A DNA stretch of 64,000 nucleotides from Longimicrobiales bacterium (GCA_028284495.1 JANQRP010000039.1:1-64000); one strand, 5' to 3'. Positions 33,886 through 44,289 are shown, counted from the first letter of the stretch. The notes: generated by a model from the letters alone, not told the origin. Numbers and translations are program-made.

Positions 33886-34173
33886 TCAGTCGGTGGCGTC
33901 GGCAATGCGCGAGATCAGCGCGTCGGCGCGCTTCGCGATATCGCCCTCGAGGCGCTCCAGATCGTCACGTGTCTGGAGCAGCTCGTCCGTGATCGAGAGG
34001 GCGGCCAGGATGGCGAGTCGGTGACTCTCGATCAGCCCCGCTCGCGATCGGATCTCCTGGATACGATCGTCGACCAGCTTCGCGCAGCGCTTGGTCCACG
34101 CCGGCTCCGCCGCCGCCCGGATCGTGTGCTCTTCCCCGAGAATCCGCACCGTGACGGACTTCTTCTCGCTCAT
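33886..34173 (-). CDS. zapA: Cell division protein ZapA
   Basis: A 95-residue protein with the ZapA layout: an N-terminal strand pair (VTVRILGEEHTIRAAA), then a long coiled-coil helix with the LAILAALSITDELLQ segment. It bundles FtsZ filaments at the division site. ATG 34173 overlaps the stop of the upstream coiled-coil gene (ATGA). The 167-bp space after it, before rny, holds 6S RNA in some other bacteria; I could not support one here. Confidence 0.9.
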   Translation of the reverse strand: MSEKKSVTVRILGEEHTIRAAAEPAWTKRCAKLVDDRIQEIRSRAGLIESHRLAILAALSITDELLQTRDDLERLEGDIAKRADALISRIADATD

Positions 34174-34478
34174 CGCTGGTCCTCCATGAACCGGACGCGG
34201 GAGAGGAGCCGCTCCACACCTTCGAGGCCGCGATCCACGCGTTCTCTCAGGTCCGAGTTCTCGGCCTCGAGCTGCCCGAGTCGCTCCGACATGGCAGCAG
34301 GGTCGGCTTTGCCGTTCGTCATCTGCCGAAGGAGCTTCTCGACCTCGTTCCGCCGCTTCTCGGCTGCCGACACGCGTCCCTCGGCCTCCTCGAGGCGGTC
34401 GATCAGCCGCTCGACCGCCTTCTCGAGCGACCGGAGCCGCTTGCGCGGGTCAGGCGTCACGTCCTCGGATGCGGGCAC
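34170..34478 (-). CDS. Small coiled-coil protein, possible ZapB-like division factor
   Basis: About 102 residues if GTG 34478 is the start, or 96 from GTG 34460; both overlap the 3' end of pheT. After a short Pro-rich head, the whole chain is heptad-patterned and charged (LRSLEKAVERLIDRLEEAEGR, SERLGQLEAENSDLRERVD). No named family is recognised. It is coupled to zapA by an ATGA overlap, which suggests a division role like that of ZapB; this is inference from context and coiled-coil nature. Confidence 0.75.
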   Translation of the reverse strand: MPASEDVTPDPRKRLRSLEKAVERLIDRLEEAEGRVSAAEKRRNEVEKLLRQMTNGKADPAAMSERLGQLEAENSDLRERVDRGLEGVERLLSRVRFMEDQR

Positions 34479-36867
34479 CACACTCCTCCTCGAGAGCCGC
34501 GGCGATCCGTGCCGTCGCCGCATCGACCTCCTCGTCCGTCAGGGTACGATCCGCGGCCTGGTAGCGGAAGCGCCAGCCCAGCGACGCCATGCCCTCCGGA
34601 ACGCCCTCGCCGTCGTAGCGGTCGAAGATCGTGACGTCCACGAGCAACGCTCCGCCAGCCTCTCGGGCGACCGCCTCGATCCGAGCTGCCGCCACGTCCG
34701 ACGGCACGAGGAGCGCCAGATCGCGGTCGCTTCCCGGGTGGGTCGGGAGCGCCCGAGCCGTTCGCGCGTCCGAAACGTCCGGCTCGGCCGGAAGCCCCAC
34801 CTCGAGGGCGAACACCGCACCCGCCCACGGGGGAAGGTCGAGCGGGGACGGCTCGACCTGACCGGCGACACCGCGAACGTCGCCCGCTTCGTCGACCACC
34901 TCCATGTACCAACCGGCCCGCCATCCGTCTCGCGCTCCGTCGCGATCCGACGCGCCGGGGCGGAGCGCGGCTCCCGGACCCCACGCCAGACGCACCAGAG
35001 CCTCGGCCCACCCCTTCAGGTCCCACACGTCCACGACCCGGTCCCCACCTGACCAGTGGAGGCCGATCGGACCGGTAGACACGAGTGCCACCCGCGCCTC
35101 TTCGGCCACCGGAGGGTCGCCGCAGTCGGGGATGGCGCGAAAGGACGTCGCGAGTTCGAAGAGAGCCACCTCACGAAGTCCACGTGCGAGGTTGTACTCG
35201 AGTCGGCGAAGGAGCGACGGCAGGATCTCGCGCCGAAGCACCGGTTCCTCGCTCGACATCGGATTCGACAGCCGCACTTCGCCCTCGGACTCGGGCACGA
35301 AGGTGGGCGTCTGCGCCTCGAAGAACCCGAAGCCGATCAGGAGATCGCGGATTCGGTCCTCGAGCACGAAGAGTGGGTGATCGGGGACGGTACCCGGCCG
35401 GTACGCCGCGGCGGCCTCGGGGAATCGTCCGTAGCCCCAGCGTCGGGCGATCTCCTCGATCAGGTCGACGGGGCGCGTCACGTCGGCCGCTCGCCAGCCG
35501 GGCACGGTGACCCGCAGCGGACCGCCGGCAGCGCCGACCTCGCACGCGAATCCGAGCGGCTCGAGCAGCTCGATGATCGTGGCCGTCTCGAACGCCACGC
35601 CGAGCAGTCGTTCCACGCGATCCAGTCCGAGCTCGATCGTCCGCGGATCGAACGGTCGGGGATGGACGTCGAGCATCTCGGGGTGGAGTTCGCCACCGGC
35701 CGTCGCGAGGATCACCTCGAGACACCGTTCGAGCGCACGGGCCTGGCCGTCGGCATCCACGTACCGCTCGAACCGGTAGCCCGCGTCCGACTGGATGCCC
35801 AGCGCCTTCTTCGTCCGGCGGATCGACGCGGGGTCGAAATGTGCGCACTCGAGGAAGATGTCCGTCGTCTGGTCCGAGACGGCCGTCTCGAGCTCACCCA
35901 TGATGCCGGCGATGTCGATCGTGCGCTCGGCGTCCGCGATGACCAGCATGGAAGCGTCGAGCTCGTGCTCCTGCTCGTCGAGCGTCCGTACCGTCTCGCC
36001 GTCCCGGGCCATGCGGATCCGGACCTCCGATCCGCGCAGCTTCGACAGGTCGTAGGCGTGCAGCGGCTGGCCGAGCTCGAACAGGACCCAGTTGGTGGCG
36101 TCGACGACGTTGTTGATGGGTCGTGCACCGATGGCCCGAAGACGCATCTGCAGCCAGTCCGGTGAGGGGCCGACCTTCACGCCGCGCACGATGGCCCCGG
36201 TGAAGCGGCCGCAGAGCTCGGGCACATCGTTCACGAGCGTCACGCCGCCGGTGCGGACCTCACGAGGATCCGAGATCGGTTCGAGTCGGATCTCGGGCGC
36301 GCCGGGGATGGGCCGGATCTCCGGCCGACCGAGCTCGCGGGCCACCCCCACGTGCCCGAGCAGGTCGCCACGGTTGGCGGTGACCTCGACGTCGAGCACC
36401 TCGTCGCCGAGCGCCATTGCGTCGACGAACGAAGATCCCGGTTCGTAGTCTCCGTCCAGCGCGAGGATCCCCGCGTGGTCCTGGCCCAGCCCGAGCTCAC
36501 GGGCCGAGCACAGCATGCCGTTGGACACCTCCCCGCGGAGCTTCGCCTTGCGGATCTTCGTTCCGTCGGGAAGCACGCCTCCGACGGGGATGAACGGATA
36601 GTGGCCGCCCGCCCGGACGTTGGGGGCTCCGCACACGACCTGGAACGGCTCGCCGCTCCCATCGTCCACGGTGCAGAGGCTCAGCTTGTCCGCGTTCGGG
36701 TGCTGCCGGACCTCGCGGACCCGCGCAACCACGATGTCCGCGAGGGCCTCGGCCACGTCGACCACGCTCTCGACCGGGAAGCCGAGGTCGGCCAGCCGCT
36801 CCGACACCTCCTCCGTCTGCAGCTCCGTCCCGAGCAGCGACTCGAGCCACCTGCGCGAGACCTTCAT
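34450..36867 (-). CDS. pheT: Phenylalanyl-tRNA synthetase beta subunit
   Basis: The 805-residue large subunit of the heterotetramer. It has an EMAP/OB-type tRNA-binding domain (VREVRQHPNADKLSLCTVD, about residues 45-150), the B3/4 editing region, a B5 domain (RRWGYGRFPEA), the catalytic-like core (DYxx-type TPTFVPESEGEVRLSNPMSSE) and a C-terminal ferredoxin-like anticodon-binding domain (SDRDLALLVP). ATG 36867 overlaps the pheS stop (ATGA), and the family-typical MKVSRRWLESLL confirms the start. Confidence 0.97.
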   Translation of the reverse strand: MKVSRRWLESLLGTELQTEEVSERLADLGFPVESVVDVAEALADIVVARVREVRQHPNADKLSLCTVDDGSGEPFQVVCGAPNVRAGGHYPFIPVGGVLPDGTKIRKAKLRGEVSNGMLCSARELGLGQDHAGILALDGDYEPGSSFVDAMALGDEVLDVEVTANRGDLLGHVGVARELGRPEIRPIPGAPEIRLEPISDPREVRTGGVTLVNDVPELCGRFTGAIVRGVKVGPSPDWLQMRLRAIGARPINNVVDATNWVLFELGQPLHAYDLSKLRGSEVRIRMARDGETVRTLDEQEHELDASMLVIADAERTIDIAGIMGELETAVSDQTTDIFLECAHFDPASIRRTKKALGIQSDAGYRFERYVDADGQARALERCLEVILATAGGELHPEMLDVHPRPFDPRTIELGLDRVERLLGVAFETATIIELLEPLGFACEVGAAGGPLRVTVPGWRAADVTRPVDLIEEIARRWGYGRFPEAAAAYRPGTVPDHPLFVLEDRIRDLLIGFGFFEAQTPTFVPESEGEVRLSNPMSSEEPVLRREILPSLLRRLEYNLARGLREVALFELATSFRAIPDCGDPPVAEEARVALVSTGPIGLHWSGGDRVVDVWDLKGWAEALVRLAWGPGAALRPGASDRDGARDGWRAGWYMEVVDEAGDVRGVAGQVEPSPLDLPPWAGAVFALEVGLPAEPDVSDARTARALPTHPGSDRDLALLVPSDVAAARIEAVAREAGGALLVDVTIFDRYDGEGVPEGMASLGWRFRYQAADRTLTDEEVDAATARIAAALEEECGARIRGRDA

Positions 36868-37895
36868 CGGACGCCCGCGAACTGCCGGAGGAAACGAAGG
36901 TCCGATTCGAAGAACGTGCGCAGGTCGTCGACACCGTACTTCAGCATCGCGATGCGCGCGGGACCCATTCCGAATGCGAAGCCGCTGTAGCGGTCCGGAT
37001 CGATGTTCACCGCCTCCAGCACGGCGGGATCCACCATCCCCGCGCCCATGATCTCCAGCCAATCGCTCTCGACGGGGCCGTCCGGACCCTCGACGACGCG
37101 CTTCACGTCGACCTCGGCGCTCGGCTCGGTGAACGGGAAGAAGGACGGGCGGAGGCGGATCCGCGTCCCGGCTCCCCAGTAGCGGCGCGCGAACTCCGCG
37201 AGCGTCGCCTTGAAGTCGACGAACGTCACACCCTCGTCGATGACGAGGCCCTCGATCTGGAGGAAACTCGGGGTGTGGGTGGCGTCGTACGTGTCGCGCC
37301 GGTGCACCCACCCCGGCGCGAGAATCCGGATCGGCGGGTCATGCGCCAGCATGGTCCGGATCTGGACCGGTGACGTGTGACTGCGCAGGAGACCTCCGCC
37401 CTCGAGGTAGAGCGTGTCCTGCTCGTCGGCGGCCGGGTGGTCCAGCGGGGTGTTGAGCGCCTCGAAGTTGTACCACTCGGTCTCGGCCTCGGGGCCTCGG
37501 GCCCGCGTGAAGCCCAGGGCGCGGAAGATCGACCAGATCTCGTCCATGGCCCGGGACACGGGATGCGCGCCACCGATTCGGGGGCTCCGGCCGGGCAGCG
37601 TGAGGTCCGGCGCCGACTCGGCCTCCCGGGCCGCGTCCATGGCGGCCTCCGCCTCGTCGATGCGGGCCTGGAGCGCCTCTTTGACCCGGTTCGCCTCCTG
37701 CCCGACCCGCGGCCGATCCTCGGGGTCGAGCGCACCCAGCCCGCGGAGGACACCCGAGATCCGACCGTCCTTCCGTCCGAGGAAGCCGACCCGGACCGCC
37801 TCGAGGGCCGCCTCGTCCGCGGCGGCCTCCACGGCCTCGAGCGCCTCGTCCAGCAGCGCCCGCAACTCGACGATCAGCGAGTCTACGTCACTCAT
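36864..37895 (-). CDS. pheS: Phenylalanyl-tRNA synthetase alpha subunit
   Basis: A 343-residue class II synthetase subunit. An N-terminal coiled coil contacts tRNA. The catalytic core has RIGGAHPVSRAMDEIWSIF, LRSHTSPVQIRTML (motif 2 neighbourhood), PSFFPFTEPSAEVDV and GFAFGMGPARIAMLKYGVDDLR (motif 3). It follows rplT after 67 bp and overlaps pheT, the common rpmI-rplT-pheS-pheT order. Confidence 0.97.
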   Translation of the reverse strand: MSDVDSLIVELRALLDEALEAVEAAADEAALEAVRVGFLGRKDGRISGVLRGLGALDPEDRPRVGQEANRVKEALQARIDEAEAAMDAAREAESAPDLTLPGRSPRIGGAHPVSRAMDEIWSIFRALGFTRARGPEAETEWYNFEALNTPLDHPAADEQDTLYLEGGGLLRSHTSPVQIRTMLAHDPPIRILAPGWVHRRDTYDATHTPSFLQIEGLVIDEGVTFVDFKATLAEFARRYWGAGTRIRLRPSFFPFTEPSAEVDVKRVVEGPDGPVESDWLEIMGAGMVDPAVLEAVNIDPDRYSGFAFGMGPARIAMLKYGVDDLRTFFESDLRFLRQFAGVR

Positions 37896-37962
37896 CTCCG
37901 GCTCCGGGTCCGTATCCGGTCCGATGTGCGGAGGCGCGCGACCGGACCGCGGACGCGCGGCG

Positions 37963-38328
37963 TCAGGACGCCTTCGAGAGGCCGTCCTTCGCCTGAGCCA
38001 CGAGGGCCTCGAAGGCCTCGGGGCTCCGCACGGCGAGGTCGGCCAGCGCCTTTCGATCCATCTCCACGCCGGCCTCCTTCAGACCGTGCATGAAGCGGGA
38101 GTACGACAGGTCGTGCTCGCGGGACGCCGCGTTGATGCGGGCGATCCAGAGCTGCCGGAAGTTGCGCTTCTTCTTCTTCCGGTCGCGATACGCGTGCTCC
38201 CACCCCTTCTCCACCGCATCCTTGGCGGTGCGATAGAGGTTCTTCCGACCCCCGAAGTAGCCCTTGGCTTCCTTGAAGATCTTCTTCTTGCGGCGATTGC
38301 GGGGGACCGCACCCTTGGCTCGTGCCAT
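37963..38328 (-). CDS. rplT: 50S ribosomal protein L20
   Basis: A 121-residue ribosomal protein with the expected RNA-binding N-terminal extension (KGAVPRNRRKKKIFKEAKGYFGGRKNLYRTAKDAV) and globular C-terminus (RQLWIARINAASREHDLSYSRFMHGL). It starts 12 bp after rpmI. In several bacteria L20 represses its own operon through a leader RNA, which is relevant to the hairpin upstream of rpmI. Confidence 0.98.
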   Translation of the reverse strand: MARAKGAVPRNRRKKKIFKEAKGYFGGRKNLYRTAKDAVEKGWEHAYRDRKKKKRNFRQLWIARINAASREHDLSYSRFMHGLKEAGVEMDRKALADLAVRSPEAFEALVAQAKDGLSKAS

Positions 38329-38340
38329 CTCTCTGTCTCC

Positions 38341-38541
38341 TTACTGGCCGTACGGCATGAGGCGGTCCATCCGCTTCTGGTCGGACTTCGCGACGAGATC
38401 GCTGCCGCGCAGGCGACGCTTCCGCTTGCGGGACTTCTTGGTCAGGATGTGGCTGTGATTCGCCTTGAAGCGCTTGAGCTTGCCCTTCGCGGTGCGCTTG
38501 AGGCGCTTCGCAGCCGCCCTGTTGGTCTTCATCTTCGGCAT
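38341..38541 (-). CDS. rpmI: 50S ribosomal protein L35
   Basis: A 66-residue, very basic protein with the L35 signature MPKMKTNRAAAKRLKRTAKGKLK and HILTKKSRKRKRRLRGS. The longer frame upstream is non-coding. It is first in rpmI-rplT-pheS-pheT; infC, which usually precedes it, is absent. It has its own promoter about 200 bp upstream and a terminator-like hairpin 24 nt before the ATG. Confidence 0.97.
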   Translation of the reverse strand: MPKMKTNRAAAKRLKRTAKGKLKRFKANHSHILTKKSRKRKRRLRGSDLVAKSDQKRMDRLMPYGQ

Positions 38542-38564
38542 GGTGTCACCGTGTCGTACAAATG

Positions 38565-38589
38565 AAAAAGCTCGAACCGAGGTCCGAGC
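38565..38589 (-). terminator. Terminator-like hairpin in the rpmI leader (probable attenuator)
   Basis: On the minus strand GCTCGGAC-CTCG-GTTCGAGC forms an 8-bp stem (one G-U) with a four-base loop, followed directly by TTTTT. It lies 24 nt before the rpmI start and about 140 nt after the predicted transcription start, so it would cut short the rpmI operon message. It could instead be the terminator of the upstream outer-membrane gene. Confidence 0.7.
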
Positions 38590-38733
38590 CAGCGCGTACG
38601 GGCGAAGTGTGGTGTCTTCGCCCTGCGTCGACCCGGGAGATCCGTCCGCATCACGCGAACAGGATCGTGGGGTGAGGCCGCGGCGCACGCGACCCGCTTT
38701 CGTATTGTGCCCGCCGATCAACGGCGAGCCACA

Positions 38734-38762
38734 AGTATCTAAGCCCGCCACCAGTGCGTCAA
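38734..38762 (-). promoter_or_regulatory. Predicted sigma-70 promoter of the rpmI-rplT-pheS-pheT operon
   Basis: The -35 is TTGACG (38762-38757), with a 17-nt spacer to -10 GATACT (38739-38734). Transcription would start near 38726 and give a leader of about 185 nt. The promoter lies just downstream of the alginate-export-like gene. Confidence 0.6.
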
Positions 38763-38807
38763 CGGGCCCCGCGCGTCGACGGGACCTCCGCGGAACGACC
38801 CGGCTAT

Positions 38808-40016
38808 CTAGAACCCCGCGCTGAGCTGGAGATAGCCGAAGAGCTGATCCCCGCCGGTTCGTCCGAGGGCGATGGCGGGGGCTTCCGCGCCCACCCACGA
38901 GACGCCGGTCCGGACGTCGAGACGGTCGAAGAGCGGACCCATCACCTGGAGGTCGACCTCGTCGGCGAGCCGCCCCTCGCCCAGCCCCTCGTCGTCGACG
39001 AGGTCGAAGCGGTGCCAGTCGAGGCGAAGCACCAGCGCGTCCTTCAGCTCCCACGTGCCCCGCAGGTTCAACGCGGTCAGACCACGCCCGTCCGTGTTGT
39101 CGCGAGGGTCGTTGAAGAGATCGGCGAACCCGAGAAACCGGTGATTCCGGCCGAAGAGGTCCGAGAACCCCGCCGTCTCGCCGGCGCCGGGGGTCGCGTC
39201 ACCGTCGTAGCGGTCGTACCCGACGCCGACGCTCCCTCGCCCATCGGCGAACGGCACGCTGGCGAAGGCCGCCATCAGGCTGGCCGCCGAGATGTCGAGA
39301 TCCTCCACCCTGCCCGCCTGTACGGCCGCCTCCACCCGATACCGCACGGGCCCGGTCGCGCCGGTGAACTCCGTGCCGAGCGTCGTACGGGACGTTTCGG
39401 CGTCGGCGTTGTCGCGGTCGTGGATCCCGAACAGGTGAAGCGTCCGCCCTCCGCCGAGGCCGAACTCGGCCCAGGCACCTGCCAGGTACTCGTCGTCGTC
39501 GTTCACCGGGCTCGACCCCTCCGCGATCTGGAAGCCGAACACCTCCAGACGCGCGGACTCGCCGAACGGCGCCACCGCCACGAGCCCGTCGTAGGCGCGG
39601 CTCGTCGGAGACCAGACCGGCATCCCGAGGAGCCGACCGAACGCGACCTCGTACTCCTGTCGCCCGACGCGCAGACGCAGGGGCGTCTCGTCGTTGCCGA
39701 CCTCGAGATACCCCTGATGGAAGTCGAACTGGTCGGCGCTGCCGTCCGTGGTACTGGTCTCCTCACCCCATCGGCGCACGTCCTGCGCCTGCGCGAAGAA
39801 CCGCACCATCGGCGAGAACACGCCCGTGGCGCCGATCCGGGTCTGCATCACCGTGAACGTCTCGTCGGGGCCACCGTCGATGTCGCGGGTCTCGAAGCGC
39901 GACCAGATGCTTCCCTCCCACTCGAACTGTTGCGCCGCCGCCGGCGACGTGCCGGCGAGCACGGCGACGAGCGCCGCCACGAGTGTACGGCTCGCACGAG
40001 CCGGGTCGAACCTCAT
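38808..40016 (-). CDS. Alginate-export-like outer-membrane barrel protein
   Basis: A 402-residue protein with signal peptide (TLVAALVAVLAGTSPAAAQ) and beta-barrel strands resembling the alginate export (AlgE-type) family: WSRFETRDIDGG, VRFFAQAQDVRRWG, FHQGYLEVGN, LRLRVGRQEYEVAFGR, ending in LQLSAGF with a terminal Phe. ATG 40016 shares a base with the thrS stop (TGATG). It occupies the place where infC is usually found. A transport role is suggested by family resemblance; no polysaccharide genes are near, so alginate itself is unlikely to be the substrate. Confidence 0.78.
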   Translation of the reverse strand: MRFDPARASRTLVAALVAVLAGTSPAAAQQFEWEGSIWSRFETRDIDGGPDETFTVMQTRIGATGVFSPMVRFFAQAQDVRRWGEETSTTDGSADQFDFHQGYLEVGNDETPLRLRVGRQEYEVAFGRLLGMPVWSPTSRAYDGLVAVAPFGESARLEVFGFQIAEGSSPVNDDDEYLAGAWAEFGLGGGRTLHLFGIHDRDNADAETSRTTLGTEFTGATGPVRYRVEAAVQAGRVEDLDISAASLMAAFASVPFADGRGSVGVGYDRYDGDATPGAGETAGFSDLFGRNHRFLGFADLFNDPRDNTDGRGLTALNLRGTWELKDALVLRLDWHRFDLVDDEGLGEGRLADEVDLQVMGPLFDRLDVRTGVSWVGAEAPAIALGRTGGDQLFGYLQLSAGF

Positions 40017-41974
40017 CACGCGTCCCCTTCCGTATCCATGTCCAGCCCGATCGCGTCGCCGAGCGCTCTCGCGTCGATCTCGCGACGGATGTGGTCGATG
40101 AACTCCTCGCGGGCCATGACGTCCTGCTTCCGGCCCGTGCCCCTGCGCCGGATCGCGACGGTCCCCGCCTCGATCTCGCGCTCCCCCATCACCGCCATGT
40201 ACGGGACCTTCTTCATCTCCCCGTCGCGGATCCGCGAGCCGAGCGTGTCGCGGTGGTCCAGCTCGGCCCGGATGCCGGCGGCGCGAAGTTCGTCCACGAA
40301 CTCCTGCGCCTCCGCCGTGAACTGTTCCGAGATCGGCAGCACCCTCACCTGCTCGGGGGCGAGCCACGTCGGGAAGGCGCCGGCATAGTGCTCGATCAGT
40401 CCACCCACGAACCGCTCCATGGATCCCACGAGGACCCGATGCAGCATCACCGGGCGATGCGTCTCGTTGTCCTCGCCGATGTACCCCAGCCCGAACCGCT
40501 CCGACAGGTTGAAATCCAGCTGGACCGTGGGCCCCTGCCACTTCCGGCCGATCGCGTCGATCAGCTTGAAGTCGAGCTTGGGGCCATAGAAGGCGCCACC
40601 GCCGTGGTCGATCGTGTACTCGATGCCGCGCGCGTCCAGCGTCTCCGCCAGGACTCGCTCGGCCTGCTCCCAGTCGTCATCGGACCCGAGCGCCTTCTCG
40701 GGCTTCGTCGCCAGCTCGATCGTGTATGGATACCCGAACGTCTCGAGCATCTCGTCCACGAGGTCGAGCAGCCGCTCGATCTCTCCACCCGTCTGCTCGG
40801 GGGTGCAGAACACGTGGGCGTCGTCCTGCGTGAACCCCCGCACGCGGAGCATGCCGTGGAGGACGCCCGATCGCTCGTACCGGTACACCGTGCCGAACTC
40901 CGCCATGCGGATCGGGAGGTCGCGGTACGACCGCTGGTCGGCTTCGAAGATCGCGATGTGGCCCGGGCAGTTCATCGGCTTGGGCCGGTACCTGGACCCC
41001 TCGACCTCGATCGCCCCGAACATGTTCTCGGCGAAGTTCTCGAGGTGCCCCGAGATCTCGAACAGCCGCTCGTTCACGACGTGCGGCGTGTAGACGAGCT
41101 GGTAGCCGTGGCGCAGGATCAGCTCGCGCTCGAAGTTCTCGATCTCCATGCGGAGGATGGCGCCCTTCGGGTGCCACAGGATCAGCCCCGCCCCGACACG
41201 CGCGTCGGTCGAGAAGAGGTCCAGCTGCTTCCCGAGCGTGCGGTGATCCCGCTTTTTCGCCTCCTCGAGCCGCTGCAGATGCTTCTTGAGGTCCTTCCTG
41301 CCGAAGAAGGCCGTGCCGTAGATCCGCTGGAGCATCTGCCGGCGCTCGTCGCCCCGCCAGTACGCGCCCGCCGTGGACAGCAGGCGGAAGTTCTGGAGCC
41401 TGCCGGTGCTCGGCACGTGCGGCCCCCGGCAGAGGTCGAGGAAGGGACCGTTCTCGTAGACCGTGATCACCTCGTCGTCGGCGAACTCCGCGAGCCGCTC
41501 CAGCTTGAGCGGATCGTCGGAGAACAGCTCGCGGGCCTCGTCGGCGGACACCACGCGGCGCTCGAACGGCTGATCGGCTTCGATGACCTCGGCCATGACC
41601 GCCTCGAACCGCTCGAGGTCGTCGGGCGTGAACGGCTCGTCGACCTCGAAGTCGTAGTAGAACCCCTCGTCGATGGCCGGACCGAATCCGATCGCGGCCT
41701 CGGGGCGGAGCTGACGCACCGCCGTCGCGAGGATGTGGGCCGCCGAGTGCCGAAGCACGGGCAGCGCCGCCTCGTCCCGCTCGGTCAGGATCGTGAGCTC
41801 GGTGCCGTCCGCGAGGGGATGCATCAGGTCGATCGTCTCGCCCTCGACCACGGCGGCCACGGCGGCCTTCGCGAGGCCGGGGCCGATGGATGCGGCCACG
41901 TCGCCCGCGGTCGAACCGGCGGGCATCTCCTTCACGCTCCCGTCGGGCAGCGTGATGCGAATCATGTCGGACAT
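40016..41974 (-). CDS. thrS: Threonyl-tRNA synthetase
   Basis: A full-length 652-residue class II synthetase. It has an N-terminal TGS domain (IRITLPDGSVKEMPAG), the editing domain with HSAAHIL and the CRGPH zinc-like motif, the catalytic core with RPMNCPGHIAIF (zinc Cys), RMAEFGTVYRYERSGVLHGMLRVRGFTQDD (motif 2) and HRVLVGSMERF (motif 3), and the anticodon-binding C-terminus. It follows the groEL terminator. No T-box is seen in the 84-nt leader between that terminator and the ATG. Confidence 0.98.
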   Translation of the reverse strand: MSDMIRITLPDGSVKEMPAGSTAGDVAASIGPGLAKAAVAAVVEGETIDLMHPLADGTELTILTERDEAALPVLRHSAAHILATAVRQLRPEAAIGFGPAIDEGFYYDFEVDEPFTPDDLERFEAVMAEVIEADQPFERRVVSADEARELFSDDPLKLERLAEFADDEVITVYENGPFLDLCRGPHVPSTGRLQNFRLLSTAGAYWRGDERRQMLQRIYGTAFFGRKDLKKHLQRLEEAKKRDHRTLGKQLDLFSTDARVGAGLILWHPKGAILRMEIENFERELILRHGYQLVYTPHVVNERLFEISGHLENFAENMFGAIEVEGSRYRPKPMNCPGHIAIFEADQRSYRDLPIRMAEFGTVYRYERSGVLHGMLRVRGFTQDDAHVFCTPEQTGGEIERLLDLVDEMLETFGYPYTIELATKPEKALGSDDDWEQAERVLAETLDARGIEYTIDHGGGAFYGPKLDFKLIDAIGRKWQGPTVQLDFNLSERFGLGYIGEDNETHRPVMLHRVLVGSMERFVGGLIEHYAGAFPTWLAPEQVRVLPISEQFTAEAQEFVDELRAAGIRAELDHRDTLGSRIRDGEMKKVPYMAVMGEREIEAGTVAIRRRGTGRKQDVMAREEFIDHIRREIDARALGDAIGLDMDTEGDA

Positions 41975-42058
41975 GGGATTGGCGCTTCGGGTCGTCGACC
42001 GTCCCGCCTACGTGCGGCCCGGCCTCGTGACACGGAAGGTAACATCGGTGGCGCCACG

Positions 42059-42091
42059 AAAAACGGCCCGGCCCCCGAGGGGACCGGACCG
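42059..42091 (-). terminator. Rho-independent terminator of groES-groEL
   Basis: On the minus strand CGGTCCGGTCCCC-TC-GGGGGCCGGGCCG forms a strong GC stem (one bulge, one G-U) followed by TTTTT. It lies 65-97 nt after the groEL stop and before thrS. Confidence 0.85.
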
Positions 42092-42155
42092 CTTCTTCGT
42101 GCGGCACGCCACGACCGCTTTCGTCATGGGCGCGCCCGTGTCCGGGTCGGACGGA

Positions 42156-43790
<1,635 letters not shown>

Positions 43791-43870
43791 GTGTCTCTAT
43801 CTCCTGTCAGCGTTGTGCTGAAATGCGTGCGTTCGTGATGCGGGTGCGACGGGTCGCGCCTTGCGACCGA

Positions 43871-44173
43871 TCAGCCGATCACCGCGAGGACGTCCGCCTC
43901 GCGAAGGATGAGGAACTCCTCGCCGTCGACGGTCACGTCCGTGCCGCTGTACTTCCCGTACAGCACGGTGTCACCGACCTCGACCTCCGGCGCGAGCCGC
44001 TCGCCCTGGTCGGACAGCTTGCCCGGGCCCACGGCGACGATCTCGCCCTGCTGGGGCTTCTCCTTGGCGGTATCGGGGATGTACAGCCCACCCCGCATCT
44101 GCTCGCTCTCGTCCAGCGCCTTCACCACGACGCGATCCGCGAGCGGGCGAATCTTCTCTGCAGCAGACGACAT
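43871..44173 (-). CDS. groES: Co-chaperonin GroES (10 kDa)
   Basis: A 100-residue cap of the GroEL chamber with IRPLADRVVVKALD, the mobile loop SEQMRGGLYIPDTAKEKPQQGEIVAVGPG and the C-terminal EFLILREADVLAVI. ATG 44173 is preceded by GGAGG about 14 nt upstream. The longer frame upstream crosses the CIRCE element and is not coding. Confidence 0.98.
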   Translation of the reverse strand: MSSAAEKIRPLADRVVVKALDESEQMRGGLYIPDTAKEKPQQGEIVAVGPGKLSDQGERLAPEVEVGDTVLYGKYSGTDVTVDGEEFLILREADVLAVIG

Positions 44174-44221
44174 TGCCTTCTGCCTCCGTTGATGGTGCGT
44201 GATTCCCGAGGTTTCGTCGTG

Positions 44222-44248
44222 TTGGCACTCTCTCGGGTAGAGTGCTAA
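44222..44248. promoter_or_regulatory. CIRCE operator (HrcA site) of groES-groEL
   Basis: The inverted repeat TTGGCACTC-N9-GAGTGCTAA matches the CIRCE consensus TTAGCACTC-N9-GAGTGCTAA with one mismatch. It lies in the groES leader about 49 nt before the start codon, so the operon should be repressed by HrcA until heat shock. hrcA itself is not in the window. Confidence 0.95.
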
Positions 44249-44260
44249 CAACCAGGACGT

Positions 44261-44289
44261 AATGTCGGAAACACTTCCGAAGCCGTCAA
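44261..44289 (-). promoter_or_regulatory. Predicted promoter of groES-groEL
   Basis: The -35 is TTGACG (44289-44284), with a 17-nt spacer to a weak -10 GACATT (44266-44261). Transcription would start just upstream of CIRCE, consistent with HrcA blocking initiation. Confidence 0.5.

Noticed and set aside
38542..38807. Hidden or broken infC before rpmI
   Set aside because: The 266-bp gap is too short and no IF3 motif appears in any frame.
41975..42058. T-box riboswitch before thrS
   Set aside because: No T-box core sequence or anti-terminator is visible between the groEL terminator and the thrS ATG.
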